Below, piece after piece: positions 8,388 through 16,320 of a DNA stretch of 64,000 bases. Under the pieces are notes generated by a model. It was not told the origin of the DNA. It was given only the letters and a program-made list of their open reading frames with translations, and did no database searches. Every line of letters starts with the position of its first letter. Within the stretch, counting starts at the first letter, position 1. The translations under genes and the position numbers were made by a program. This DNA comes from Stenotrophomonas maltophilia R551-3 (GTDB taxonomy: Bacteria > Pseudomonadota > Gammaproteobacteria > Xanthomonadales > Xanthomonadaceae). Location: contig NC_011071.1 of NCBI RefSeq assembly GCF_000020665.1, forward strand, positions 2,408,501-2,472,500, given 5' to 3'.

Positions 8388-9007
8388 CAGTTGTGGATCG
8401 CCGTCAGCGTCGCCGCTGCGGCGTCGTAGGACGCGCTGGCTATATCCGCATCGAAGCGCTTGACCTGCAGGCGACCGGCCAACCGGTACGGATCCCACAG
8501 GTCGCCCAGCGCGATCGGCGTGGCCAGGGTCACATGGATGATCTGGTTCGGCGGCGGTGGCGGCACATGGATGCAGGCCCCGTAGAACGGCACGAACAAC
8601 AGTTCGTCGACCAGTCCTGCGTCGTTGGTGCCCAGCGGCACCACGTAGCCATCCAGGTCAACGGCGCGGCCATCGGCAGTTTCGACCACCTGCGATGAAC
8701 CGAACTGCTTGGCGCGATCGGGACTGGAATGGTCGATCTCCTGCCCCGGTGGCGTGCCCGAGCCGGTGTCGTCGATCAGCCCGCCCACCCCGTCCATGCC
8801 ATTGCGTGACAGGCCGATCAGCGGCGGCGGGCGCTGGTAGGTCACTTCGTCAGGCCGCAGTGCATCCCAGCGGTCGATGGGCGCCTCGGTCGTGGCCGGC
8901 TGCGCCGCTGCCGGTGCCGCGGTGACGGTCGCGGTGCCCCCACCCGCCTGCGTACACCCCAGCAAGCCCAGGCAGCACGCCAATCCGATCAGGACGCTAC
9001 GGTTCAT
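8387..9007 (-). CDS. DUF3299 lipoprotein (second copy)
   Basis: A 206-residue exported protein with a lipobox (LLGC, Cys18). The DUF3299 hallmark GACIHVPPPPPNQIIHV is present, preceded by FVPFY. It is a tandem paralogue of the gene just upstream (8997-9548) and overlaps it by 11 bp. In vibrios two such proteins are encoded with the ZrgABC zinc transporter, so a periplasmic accessory role in metal uptake is the best guess. The first ~90 residues are not shared with the paralogue and are of low complexity. Confidence 0.85.
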   Translation of the reverse strand: MNRSVLIGLACCLGLLGCTQAGGGTATVTAAPAAAQPATTEAPIDRWDALRPDEVTYQRPPPLIGLSRNGMDGVGGLIDDTGSGTPPGQEIDHSSPDRAKQFGSSQVVETADGRAVDLDGYVVPLGTNDAGLVDELLFVPFYGACIHVPPPPPNQIIHVTLATPIALGDLWDPYRLAGRLQVKRFDADIASASYDAAAATLTAIHN

Positions 9008-9548
9008 ACGGCCTCAGCTGCGCATCGCGCATGGTGTAGGCGGAGCCGGCCAGATCATCGTCCAGCCGTTCGGCGCGCAGGGTGCCGGCCAGGAAGAACG
9101 GCGAATACATGTCCGGCATCTCGATCGGGCGCGGCAGCACTACGTGCACGATCTGGTTCGGCGGTGGCGGCGGCACATGGATGCAGGCGCCGTAGTACGG
9201 CACGAACAGGAATTCGGTCAGCCGCCCGTCCTGCGCGTTGGCCAGCGGCACCACGTAACCCGGCAAGCGCACCGGCCGCTGCAGTACGGTGTCCACGGTG
9301 CGGAACGTACCGAACTGCGGCATGCGCCGGTTGCCGTTGTGCTCGACCTCCGGGCCCTCGCCGCGCTCCAGCGCCGCCAGTTCTTCCTTCGGCATCATCT
9401 GCAACCAGTCCAGTTCCTGTTCCTCGGCAGCTGCCGGGGCATCGCGATCGACCACCGGTGACGGTGGCAGCGCCTGCACGCCGGTATCGACCGGGCGTTC
9501 GCAGGCGGTCAGCACCAGCAACATTGGCAACAGCGGCAACCAGCGCAT
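8997..9548 (-). CDS. DUF3299 lipoprotein (first copy)
   Basis: A 183-residue lipoprotein with lipobox VLTAC (Cys17) and the DUF3299 core VPYYGACIHVPPPPPNQIVHV. ATG 9548 (MRWLPLLP) is chosen because the lipoprotein signal starts there; the frame is open further upstream but runs through the permease gene. It starts 2 bp after the permease stop and overlaps the next DUF3299 gene by 11 bp, so expression is coupled. Its inferred role is the same as that of its paralogue: a metal-uptake accessory. Confidence 0.85.
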   Translation of the reverse strand: MRWLPLLPMLLVLTACERPVDTGVQALPPSPVVDRDAPAAAEEQELDWLQMMPKEELAALERGEGPEVEHNGNRRMPQFGTFRTVDTVLQRPVRLPGYVVPLANAQDGRLTEFLFVPYYGACIHVPPPPPNQIVHVVLPRPIEMPDMYSPFFLAGTLRAERLDDDLAGSAYTMRDAQLRPYEP

Positions 9549-9550
9549 GC

Positions 9551-10804
9551 TCAGCCCCCGGGTGACAGGCCATCGGCCAGCGTGCGCCGATAGGCCAGCA
9601 GCGCCGGTACCAGGCCGGCCACCGCGCTGATCGCCAGCACACCTGCGACCCACGCCAGTTCGCGGCCATGCGGCCAGATGTGGGTGATCGACAGGCCAAA
9701 GTTGGCCAGCGCCCAGCCACGCCCAGCCAGGCTGGCCACCACCAGTGCGGCCAGTGCGAGCACGCAGGCAAGCGCGCTGGTCGCCACTGCCTCCACCACC
9801 AGCAGGCTGGCGATATAGCCCGGGCGTGCACCGATGGCACGCAGCACCGCCATCTCGCGCCGGCGCTCCTGCAGGGTCGAGACCAGCAGCGCCACCAGCG
9901 AGACCATGCCCAGCAGCACCACCATCGCACTGATCAGCTGCAGTGCCCGCTCGGCGGTGCCCAGTGATTGCCACAGCTGCTGCAGGGTCACGCCGGGCAG
10001 GATCGCCAGCATCGCCTCATCCGGATACTCGTTGATCCTGCGCTGTACCGAGAACGTGGCGATGCGCGAGTTCAGGCCGAGCATGAAGGCGGTGATGCTG
10101 GTCGGGGTCAGGTCCAGATGGCGCGCCTGCTCGGCGCTGACACTCTGGCTGCGCAGCTGCACGCCGGAGCGCCAGTCGACATGGATCGCCTCGATGGCCG
10201 GCAGCGAGACCAGCACCGACGAATCGACCGGCGTGCCGGTGCGCTGCAGGATGCCAGCCACACGGAACGGCTTGTCGGCATGCGTTGCCAGCGTGACCGC
10301 GCCGGTGCCGTGGGCCAGCACGATCTCGTCGCCGAGGCCGACCTTCTGCGCGTGCGCCACCTCTGCGCCGATCACGGCGTCGTACAGATCGTCGAACGGC
10401 CGCCCCTGTGCAAACGCCAGCGCATGTCCCGCTCCGTAGCGGTAGTGCTCGAAGTAGCCGCCACTGGTGCCGACCACCCGGTAGCCGCGCCACGAATCGC
10501 CCAGCGACAGTGGCACCGCCCACTTCACCTGCGGCAGCGAGGACAGCTCCTGGTAGGACTGCCAGGACACGTTGTTGGTCGGGTCGCCGATGTGGAACAC
10601 CGAATACAGCAGCAGGTTCACCGGCCCGGAGCGGGCACCGACGATCAGGTCCGTGCCTGAAACGGTGCTGGCGAAACCTTCATGCGCCTGCGTGCGCACG
10701 CGCTCAACACCGAGCAGCAGCACCACGCTGAGGGTGATCACCAGCACGGTGAGACTGACGCTCAATGCGCGGCTGCGCAGGCTGGCCCAGGCAAGTTCAA
10801 GCAT
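9551..10804 (-). CDS. FtsX/MacB-type ABC transporter permease
   Basis: A 417-residue membrane protein with the FtsX-like permease layout. Helix 1 is near residues 15-35 (VSLTVLVITLSVVLLLG), followed by a large periplasmic MacB_PCD-like domain (~40-270) and three C-terminal helices with the conserved ERRREMAVLRAIGARPGYI segment. ATG 10804 (MLELAWASLRSRAL) overlaps the end of the ATPase gene by 8 bp. With the ATPase (10797-11492) and the His-rich DUF2796 protein it forms a ZrgABC-like set. FtsX-type permeases usually do mechanotransmission rather than classical import, so the direction of transport is not certain. Confidence 0.88.
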   Translation of the reverse strand: MLELAWASLRSRALSVSLTVLVITLSVVLLLGVERVRTQAHEGFASTVSGTDLIVGARSGPVNLLLYSVFHIGDPTNNVSWQSYQELSSLPQVKWAVPLSLGDSWRGYRVVGTSGGYFEHYRYGAGHALAFAQGRPFDDLYDAVIGAEVAHAQKVGLGDEIVLAHGTGAVTLATHADKPFRVAGILQRTGTPVDSSVLVSLPAIEAIHVDWRSGVQLRSQSVSAEQARHLDLTPTSITAFMLGLNSRIATFSVQRRINEYPDEAMLAILPGVTLQQLWQSLGTAERALQLISAMVVLLGMVSLVALLVSTLQERRREMAVLRAIGARPGYIASLLVVEAVATSALACVLALAALVVASLAGRGWALANFGLSITHIWPHGRELAWVAGVLAISAVAGLVPALLAYRRTLADGLSPGG

Positions 10805-11492
10805 GGGTGCCACCTGCGTGATTGATCTGCGACAACGCGATGGTGCGGTCGAACAAGGGCTGCAGGCTTTCATCGTGGCTGACCACCAGAACCGTGGTAC
10901 CGGCGGCCCGGCACTGTGCGGACATCAGCTGCAGGAAGGCGGTCGCGGCTTGGCGATCCAGCGCCGAGGTCGGCTCGTCAGCCAGCAGTACTGCGGGGCG
11001 GCCGATCAGGGCGCGTGCGGCGGCCACGCGTTGTTGCTGGCCGACACTCAGGGTACCGGCCGCACGCTTGGACAGCGCCGGGTCCAGCTGCAGCGCTTCC
11101 AGCAGGCGCAGGATCTCGTCGTCCAGCGGCCCGCTGATGCGCTCACTGCGCACCGGAGAAAAGCGCAGGCCAAGCGCGATGTTGTCGCGCACGCTGAGGA
11201 ACGGCAGCAGGTTGAACTGCTGGAAGATCACGCCCAGGTGATCGGCACGGAAGCGATCGCGCGCGGCACCCCGCATCATCTGCAGCGCGTGACCCGCCAC
11301 TTCGACGCGCCCCCTGCCGGGTAGCAGGACGCCGGCCAGCAGGCCGAGCAAGGTGCTCTTGCCGCCACCGCTCACTCCACGCAACAGCACGCTGCTGCCC
11401 TGCTCTATCAGCAGCTGCGGGATATCCAGCACCAGGCGTGTTGCGTAGCCGAACTGCACATCCTCCAGGGCGATCACCGCTGGCGTGCTCAC
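10797..11492 (-). CDS. ABC transporter ATP-binding protein
   Basis: A 231-residue LolD/MacB-type ATPase. The motifs are complete: Walker A GVSGGGKST, Q-loop IFQQFN, signature LSVGQQQR, Walker B VLLADEPT and the H-loop VVSHD. The GTG start (11490-11492) overlaps the stop of the DUF2796 gene, and the 3' end overlaps the permease start by 8 bp, so the three genes are translationally coupled. It powers the adjacent FtsX-type permease. Confidence 0.92.
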   Translation of the reverse strand: MSTPAVIALEDVQFGYATRLVLDIPQLLIEQGSSVLLRGVSGGGKSTLLGLLAGVLLPGRGRVEVAGHALQMMRGAARDRFRADHLGVIFQQFNLLPFLSVRDNIALGLRFSPVRSERISGPLDDEILRLLEALQLDPALSKRAAGTLSVGQQQRVAAARALIGRPAVLLADEPTSALDRQAATAFLQLMSAQCRAAGTTVLVVSHDESLQPLFDRTIALSQINHAGGTHA

Positions 11493-12022
11493 GGCGCCAG
11501 CACCACGCGCAGGTTGTCGGCACTCAGCACGCTGCGGTCCTGGCCGTTGGCCGTCGCACTGTTGACGATGACTTCGTGCAACCCGGGGAACAGCACCGGC
11601 AGGCGCACGACCAGGGCGCGCAATGCACTCGGATTCGTGCAGCGATACTGCAGGTTGGCACTGAAACCGGCGTGGCGATGCTGCCCGGCCGCTGGCGCAG
11701 CGGCGGTCGCAGCGAAGCCTTCGGCACTGGCGTCACTGCTGGCCAGGCGGCAGTTGGCGGCGGTGGGCAGGGTGACCCAGCTGCCGCCCTTCAGCAATGC
11801 CGTGGCGCGCGACAGTGCCGCCTGCTCGGTCGCGTTGGCGGGCGGTCGCTCGAAATCAAGAATGCCGATGCCCGGCGCCTGCAGGGCGAACTCCAGCGTT
11901 CCCTGGTCGAGAGCGAGATCAACAGTGGCCTGGCCGTGCACGTGTGGCGCGTGCTGGCGGACATCGTGTGCCTGGGCCGCGTTGGCAGCCAGCAGCAGGA
12001 AAAGAGCAGCAGGAAGCTTCAT
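11489..12022 (-). CDS. DUF2796 / ZrgA-like periplasmic zinc-binding protein
   Basis: A 177-residue exported protein with signal peptide 1-18. The mature protein begins with a His cluster (His19, His24, His27, His29: HDVRQHAPHVHG), and a second His motif (GQHRHAG) lies mid-protein. This matches DUF2796 proteins, of which vibrio ZrgA is reported to serve zinc uptake. It is the first gene of a five-gene operon with ABC ATPase, permease and two DUF3299 lipoproteins. GGAG lies 9 bp before ATG 12022. A 15-bp Zur-like palindrome lies 16 bp upstream. The reading frame stays open far upstream, but that part overlaps the divergent gene. Confidence 0.85.
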   Translation of the reverse strand: MKLPAALFLLLAANAAQAHDVRQHAPHVHGQATVDLALDQGTLEFALQAPGIGILDFERPPANATEQAALSRATALLKGGSWVTLPTAANCRLASSDASAEGFAATAAAPAAGQHRHAGFSANLQYRCTNPSALRALVVRLPVLFPGLHEVIVNSATANGQDRSVLSADNLRVVLAP

Positions 12023-12037
12023 GGGGGAGACTCCAAT

Positions 12038-12052
12038 TGTTACTATGTAACA
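12038..12052. promoter_or_regulatory. Zur-box-like palindrome between divergent zrgA-like and merC-like genes
   Basis: TGTTACTATGTAACA is a perfect inverted repeat (6-bp arms, 3-bp centre) in the 32-bp gap between two divergent start codons. It closely matches a second site at 14896-14910. Both resemble the 15-bp core of gammaproteobacterial Zur boxes (TGTTATANTATAACA). Regulator identity is inferred. Confidence 0.65.
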
Positions 12053-12054
12053 TA

Positions 12055-12531
12055 ATGGACCACATCCCCCCGACCCCCGCAAGGGCTCTGGCCCAGCCGC
12101 CAACTTCGGCACGCTGGCATCCCCGTTTCGATCTGGCCGGCGCCTGGCTGTCGCTGGCCTGCGCCGCCCATTGCATCGCCCTCCCGCTGCTGCTGGCCTT
12201 CGTGCCGGCGGCAATGATGGCGCTTCGCTCGTTCCAGCACCCCGGCCACGGCGTGATGACGCTGCTGTTGATGATGTCGCGCTGGGAATGGTTGTTCGCA
12301 TTGATGGCCTCGACGCTGGCGCTGGCCAGTACCACGGCCGGGCTGTACCGGCATGGGCGCTGGCTGCCGGTGCGGCTGGCCGTGGTTGGCGCGATCCTGC
12401 TGGTGTCGGCGTCGCTGTACCTGCCGTTGAAGGAATCGCTGCTCTGGCATGGCGTGGCCACCGCCTGCGGTGGCGTGCTGCTTGCATGCGCGCACATCGG
12501 CAACCGGCGGGCATTGCACCAGCACCGGTAG
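12055..12531 (+). CDS. MerC-domain membrane protein
   Basis: A 158-residue protein with four predicted helices. The MerC-type Cys pair is Cys36-X3-Cys40 in helix 1 (SLACAAHCIALPLLLAF). MerC proteins carry mercuric ions, but chromosomal MerC-like proteins beside zinc genes are probably general soft-metal or zinc transporters. The ATG begins only 3 bp after the Zur-like palindrome, and no ribosome binding site fits, so a leaderless transcript or strong repression by a protein bound on the start is possible. No later in-frame start keeps helix 1. The TAG stop lies in the GTAG of a degenerate SMAG repeat. Confidence 0.8.
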   Translation: MDHIPPTPARALAQPPTSARWHPRFDLAGAWLSLACAAHCIALPLLLAFVPAAMMALRSFQHPGHGVMTLLLMMSRWEWLFALMASTLALASTTAGLYRHGRWLPVRLAVVGAILLVSASLYLPLKESLLWHGVATACGGVLLACAHIGNRRALHQHR

Positions 12532-12632
12532 CGTTCCGAAGATGCCGGCCAGCGGCCGGCACTACCGTTTCGTTGGAAGCGCGGGCCGTCTGCGCCGCAC
12601 CACCGCCGGTAGCGCCGGCCGCTGGCCGGCGC
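12528..12632. repeat. SMAG repeats (inverted pair plus single copy)
   Basis: GTAG at 12528 and CTAC at 12562-12565 flank a GCCGGCCAGCGGCCGGC hairpin. A further GTAG-hairpin copy occupies 12609-12632. The first GTAG contains the merC-like stop codon. The array separates that gene from the convergent receptor gene. Confidence 0.75.
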
Positions 12633-12645
12633 ACGGCCCGCCTCC

Positions 12646-14835
12646 TCAGAAGCGGTAACCCACTTCCGCGCCGAAGATGCGCGGGCTGTCGACCGGTCCG
12701 TAGTAGTTGCCGTCGCGGCCGAAGGCCAGGTTGTCGAAGATCAGGCCGTTGATGCGGCGCTTGTTGGTCAGGTTCTGCACAAACACCCGCGCGCTCCACG
12801 GCCCGGTCTCGTAGCCCAGCTGAGCGCCGAGCACGGCCACTGCGGGCTGGAACGCGCGGTTGCGTTCATCCAGTGCACTGGAGCCGGTGAACTGCGATTC
12901 CAGCCGTGCATAGATGCCCGAGTCGAACTGATAGCGCGCCGCCAGATAGCCAGTGTAATGAGGGGTCAGCTTGACCCGCTTGCCATCCAGGTTCTGGTCC
13001 ACGCTGACCCACAGCTTGGTGTACTTCGCATCGACGTAGCCCACATTCGCCATCAGGGTGAAGCCCGGCAGCACTTCAAACACGCCCTCCAGCTCGGCAC
13101 CGCGGGAACGGATCGAGGCATCCGAACCTACGTAGTCCGACGAGATCGGGCGGCCGTTGGCATCGGTGGCCACCTGGATCTCCTGCCAGTTGTCCGAGGT
13201 GATGTGGAACAGCGCGCCGCCGATGTGGCCACGACCGCCGGCCAGGTTCATCTTGAAGCCCAGCTCATGGCTCCACATGCGTTCAGACTCGTAGCGCAGC
13301 ACCTTGTCGTTGACCACATCGCTCTGCGCCGCAGCCAGATTGAAGCCACCCGGAATGTAGCCCTTGGCCGAGGCCGCGTAGAAGGACAGGTCGTCAGTGG
13401 CGTCGTAGCGCAGCGACACCCGCGGCAGCGTGGCCGAGAAGGTATGTGCCAGCGCGGCATCGCGGTACAGCACACGGCCACCGGCGCCCAGATCCAGCGC
13501 ACCGGCACGCTGTTCGGTGGCGCGCCGTGCCTGCTCATGGCGCAGGCCGGCGCTGGCCGTCAGCTTCGGCACCGCCGGGAAGGTATAGCTGGCGGTGGCG
13601 AAGACGCTGTAGTCCTCGCCCTTGGAGGTCTGCCGCGGTGCCAGGTTGTAGCTGTCCAGCCCGTGCAGCGCCGGGCCGACGAAGGTGCCGAGGATCGAAT
13701 CCTTGCTGTTGCGGTAGGTCGACACACCGGCCATCCAGGTCAACGCCTGGTCGCTGAGCGAGCTGAAGCGCGCCTCGGCCGTCCATTCCTTCTTCCTGTC
13801 GTAGATGCGACCGGCCAATGCCGGGCTGTTGGTCATGTCGAAGTCGTAGCCGGCCGAGGTCACCTCCTCGTCCCGCCAGGAAGCGGCCACGTCCAGCGTG
13901 CCGGCCTGCAGCTGCCATTGCGCACTGAGGCCGGCCACCGTTTCGTCCTTTTCGGTGCGCTTGGGCGCGTCGTTGATGTAGGTGAAGTCACCGGCACGGC
14001 GGCCGCCATTGAGCGATGTGCCGTAGGTGCGGTTGTAGAGGCCGGTATCCAGCGGCAGGTATTCATACTCGAACATGCCCGGCGCGCGGGTGCGCAGGTG
14101 ATAGGCCAGCGCGTTCACCGAAACGTAGTCGCTCGGCCGCCAGCGCAGCTTGCCCTGGAGGTAGCCTTCGCCGACCTTGCCGCGCGCACCGGAAGGCGTG
14201 AGGTTCTTCAGGTAGGCGTCCTCATCGGAACCCATGAACGCCACCGAGCCGGACAGGCTGCCGTCCCGGCTCAGTGGCCCGGCGAGGAAGCCATCGATGG
14301 CGGTGCCGTTGCCGTTGCCGAACCAGGTGCTGCGCAGGTTGACCTCGCCTTCGCGCTTGTCCGCAGGACCACGCGTACGCACCAGCACCAGGCCGGATTC
14401 GCTGTTGGCGCCATACAACGTGCCCTGCGGACCGCGCAGCACCTCCACCGACTCGACCTGGTTGAGCACGGCATTGCTCAGTTCGCGGAACGGAATGCCG
14501 TCGATGTAGACCGAGGCACGATTGACCAGGAATGGATTGGACTCGATGCCGCGGATCGAGATGAACATGTTGCTGAGCTGGCCCATCGCATTGAACTTGA
14601 CGTTCGGCGCGAGCTTGTCGAGGTCACGGAACTCGGTGACGCCCGCTTCTTTCAGGGCCTGCCTGTCGAGCACCGTCACCGACAGATCGCTCTTCAGGTA
14701 AGGGGTATCGCGCTTGGAACCGGTGACGCGGACACCGTCGAGCGTGGCCGGGTCGGCCTGCTGGGCAAGGGCGGGCAAGGCAGGAACGAGCAGGGATGCT
14801 GCGATGAGCGCGGCAGCAGGCGTAGACGACTTCAA
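12646..14835 (-). CDS. TonB-dependent outer-membrane receptor, putative zinc/metallophore
   Basis: A 729-residue receptor: signal peptide ~1-24, plug domain ~35-150 (including IRGIESNPFLVNRASVYIDGIPF and VEVLRGPQGTLYGANSESG), then a 22-strand barrel ending in the canonical terminal Phe (GAEVGYRF). The likely start is TTG at 14835 (MKSSTPAAALIAASLL), which gives a clean signal peptide and has GAGG 8 bp upstream; a longer frame to 14892 lacks this. The Zur-like palindrome 14896-14910 lies ~60 bp upstream. With the divergent AraC regulator and the zinc-type ABC operon nearby, zinc or a metal chelate is the favoured substrate, but this is inference. Confidence 0.88.
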   Translation of the reverse strand: MKSSTPAAALIAASLLVPALPALAQQADPATLDGVRVTGSKRDTPYLKSDLSVTVLDRQALKEAGVTEFRDLDKLAPNVKFNAMGQLSNMFISIRGIESNPFLVNRASVYIDGIPFRELSNAVLNQVESVEVLRGPQGTLYGANSESGLVLVRTRGPADKREGEVNLRSTWFGNGNGTAIDGFLAGPLSRDGSLSGSVAFMGSDEDAYLKNLTPSGARGKVGEGYLQGKLRWRPSDYVSVNALAYHLRTRAPGMFEYEYLPLDTGLYNRTYGTSLNGGRRAGDFTYINDAPKRTEKDETVAGLSAQWQLQAGTLDVAASWRDEEVTSAGYDFDMTNSPALAGRIYDRKKEWTAEARFSSLSDQALTWMAGVSTYRNSKDSILGTFVGPALHGLDSYNLAPRQTSKGEDYSVFATASYTFPAVPKLTASAGLRHEQARRATEQRAGALDLGAGGRVLYRDAALAHTFSATLPRVSLRYDATDDLSFYAASAKGYIPGGFNLAAAQSDVVNDKVLRYESERMWSHELGFKMNLAGGRGHIGGALFHITSDNWQEIQVATDANGRPISSDYVGSDASIRSRGAELEGVFEVLPGFTLMANVGYVDAKYTKLWVSVDQNLDGKRVKLTPHYTGYLAARYQFDSGIYARLESQFTGSSALDERNRAFQPAVAVLGAQLGYETGPWSARVFVQNLTNKRRINGLIFDNLAFGRDGNYYGPVDSPRIFGAEVGYRF

Positions 14836-14895
14836 AGCGGGAACCTCGACGGATGGAGTGGCGGACGCGCGGGCGGCGGCAGCGCGGGACAAGAG

Positions 14896-14910
14896 TGTTA
14901 TCCTGTAACA
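14896..14910. promoter_or_regulatory. Zur-box-like palindrome between TonB receptor and AraC regulator
   Basis: TGTTATCCTGTAACA matches the site at 12038-12052 at 12 of 15 positions, including both TGTTA/TAACA ends. It sits between divergent starts at 14835 and 14967. Shared control of both operons by one metal repressor is the likely meaning. Confidence 0.6.
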
Positions 14911-14966
14911 TTAGCGTCCTGCCGCCACTCCATTTCCGGCAGCGCCGCTCCATTCCCGGATCCGTG

Positions 14967-15821
14967 ATGCCCGCCCTCGCCGACCAGTTGCTGCAGGAAA
15001 CCCGGTCGCAGGCCCCTGCTGCCTACGCCAGCGATGACGGTGCGGTGGTGCTGCTGCGCCATCGTTTCGACGCCAGCGAAGGCGAGATGGGCCATCCGCA
15101 CCAGCTTCGCCTGGGCCTGGCCGTGGACGGCGGCGGACGGCTGCAGCAACGCACCCTCAACGGCCTGCTGCAGGCGCCGTGGCGGCCCGGCCAGTTCAAC
15201 CTGGTGCTGCCGGGAGACACCGGCACCTATGCCAGCCCCGCGGTCGATCTGCTCGGCATCGCCATCGATACCCGCCTGCATCCGCAGGATCCGCAGCGGT
15301 TGCAACACCTGCAGCCGCTGGCGGCGCGGCTGCACCACGACCCGGTGATCACTTCGGTACTGCAGGCGTTGTGGTGCAGCGCGCAGGCCGATGTTTGCCT
15401 GCCCGGCTTCCTCGAGCATGGCGCCCAGGTCCTGCTGCATCGCCTGGGTCAGCTTGCCGGACTTCCCTGCAGGGAACGCGGCAGGGACACGGCACTGTCC
15501 ACGCGGCGACTGCAGCAGCTGGAGGCTTACATCGATGCACAGCATGGCCAGCCTCTTGAAGTCGCACAGTTGGCCGCTGCGGTGCAGATGGACCCGTCCA
15601 CGTTCGGTCGTGCGCTGCGCGCCGCCACCGGCCTGCCACCCTATGCGTTCCTGACCCGACGCCGCATGCAATGGGCGCGCGGGGCACTGGCCCAGGGATG
15701 CAGCGTCACCGAGGTTGCGCTGGCCAGTGGCTACGCCAATCCCAGCAAGTTCAGCGCGGCCTTCCGGCGTGTGGTCGGTTGTTCGCCGTCAGCCTGGATC
15801 GCGCAGTCGCGGGCCCGGTAG
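14967..15821 (+). CDS. AraC-family regulator (siderophore-receptor type)
   Basis: A 284-residue regulator. The C-terminal ~95 residues contain the two HTH motifs (LEVAQLAAAVQMDPSTFGRALRAATG and VTEVALASGYANPSKFSAAFRRVVGCSPSAWI, given here as position markers). The N-terminal ~180 residues would bind the ligand and resemble PchR-like regulators of receptor genes. It is divergent from the TonB receptor, as in pchR-fptA, so it probably activates the receptor when the cognate metal complex is present. The stop codon TAG is part of the SMAG GTAG at 15818. Confidence 0.88.
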   Translation: MPALADQLLQETRSQAPAAYASDDGAVVLLRHRFDASEGEMGHPHQLRLGLAVDGGGRLQQRTLNGLLQAPWRPGQFNLVLPGDTGTYASPAVDLLGIAIDTRLHPQDPQRLQHLQPLAARLHHDPVITSVLQALWCSAQADVCLPGFLEHGAQVLLHRLGQLAGLPCRERGRDTALSTRRLQQLEAYIDAQHGQPLEVAQLAAAVQMDPSTFGRALRAATGLPPYAFLTRRRMQWARGALAQGCSVTEVALASGYANPSKFSAAFRRVVGCSPSAWIAQSRAR

Positions 15822-15843
15822 CGCCGGCTGCGGGCCGGCAGCC
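15818..15843. repeat. Single SMAG repeat
   Basis: GTAG at 15818-15821 followed by a GCCGGCTGCGGGCCGGC hairpin. It provides the stop codon of the AraC gene and directly abuts the CopR-like box. Confidence 0.75.
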
Positions 15844-15865
15844 AACATTACAGACCGGTAATGTT
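15844..15865. promoter_or_regulatory. CopR-like box upstream of copC
   Basis: A perfect inverted repeat, AACATTAC then 6 bp then GTAATGTT, located 68 bp before the copC start. Its core fits the pseudomonad CopR motif (TNACA-N5-GTAAT). The copRS-type genes follow in the same cluster. Confidence 0.7.
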
Positions 15866-15932
15866 CGCGTCAGGGCAGCGAAAGGCGCGCTGCATCACCC
15901 TGAGGGCAACTTCCCGACAGGCGTTCCCGCAC

Positions 15933-16310
15933 ATGATCCGCTCCCTGCTCCGCCCCACCTCGCTCGCCCTGCTGCTGTCCGGCCTTGCGGTCGCACCGCT
16001 GGCGCTGGCCCATCCCAGCCTGGTGCGCGCAACGCCGGCCGCCGACGCCACCGTGGCCCCGGCCAGCCAGATCGAGCTGCAGTTCAGTGAAAAGGTGATG
16101 CCGCGTGCCACCCGCATCGAACTGAGCATGGACCATGGCCGCATGAAGATGGCGATGCCGACCACTGCGCAGGAGATCTCAGAGGACGGCCACACCCTGC
16201 GCGCGCGCTTCGCCAAGCCGCTGCCTGCCGGCACTTACGCGCTGCAGTGGCGCGCGGTCGGCCAGGACAGCCACCCGATCACCGGCAACTACCGCTTCAC
16301 CGTGAAGTAA
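15933..16310 (+). CDS. copC: CopC periplasmic copper-binding protein
   Basis: A 125-residue protein. The signal peptide ends after ALA at residue 26, so the mature protein starts with His27, the N-terminal Cu(II) ligand of CopC. The matching Asp-X-His pair is present near the C-terminus (GQDSHPITG). A Met/His segment (MDHGRMKMAMP) could bind Cu(I). ATG 15933 is chosen because it begins the signal peptide. The gene lies 10 bp before copD and after a CopR-like box. Expected role: periplasmic copper carrier working with CopD in copper uptake or tolerance. Confidence 0.93.
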   Translation: MIRSLLRPTSLALLLSGLAVAPLALAHPSLVRATPAADATVAPASQIELQFSEKVMPRATRIELSMDHGRMKMAMPTTAQEISEDGHTLRARFAKPLPAGTYALQWRAVGQDSHPITGNYRFTVK

Positions 16311-16320
16311 GGCCACCGCT

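Noticed and set aside
11489-12799. 436-codon version of the DUF2796 gene
   Set aside because: The upstream part is antisense to the merC-like gene, and the signal peptide with a ribosome site begins at 12022.
12958-14967. 669-codon plus-strand frame opposite the TonB receptor
   Set aside because: Shadow of the receptor, which has signal peptide, plug and terminal Phe on the minus strand.
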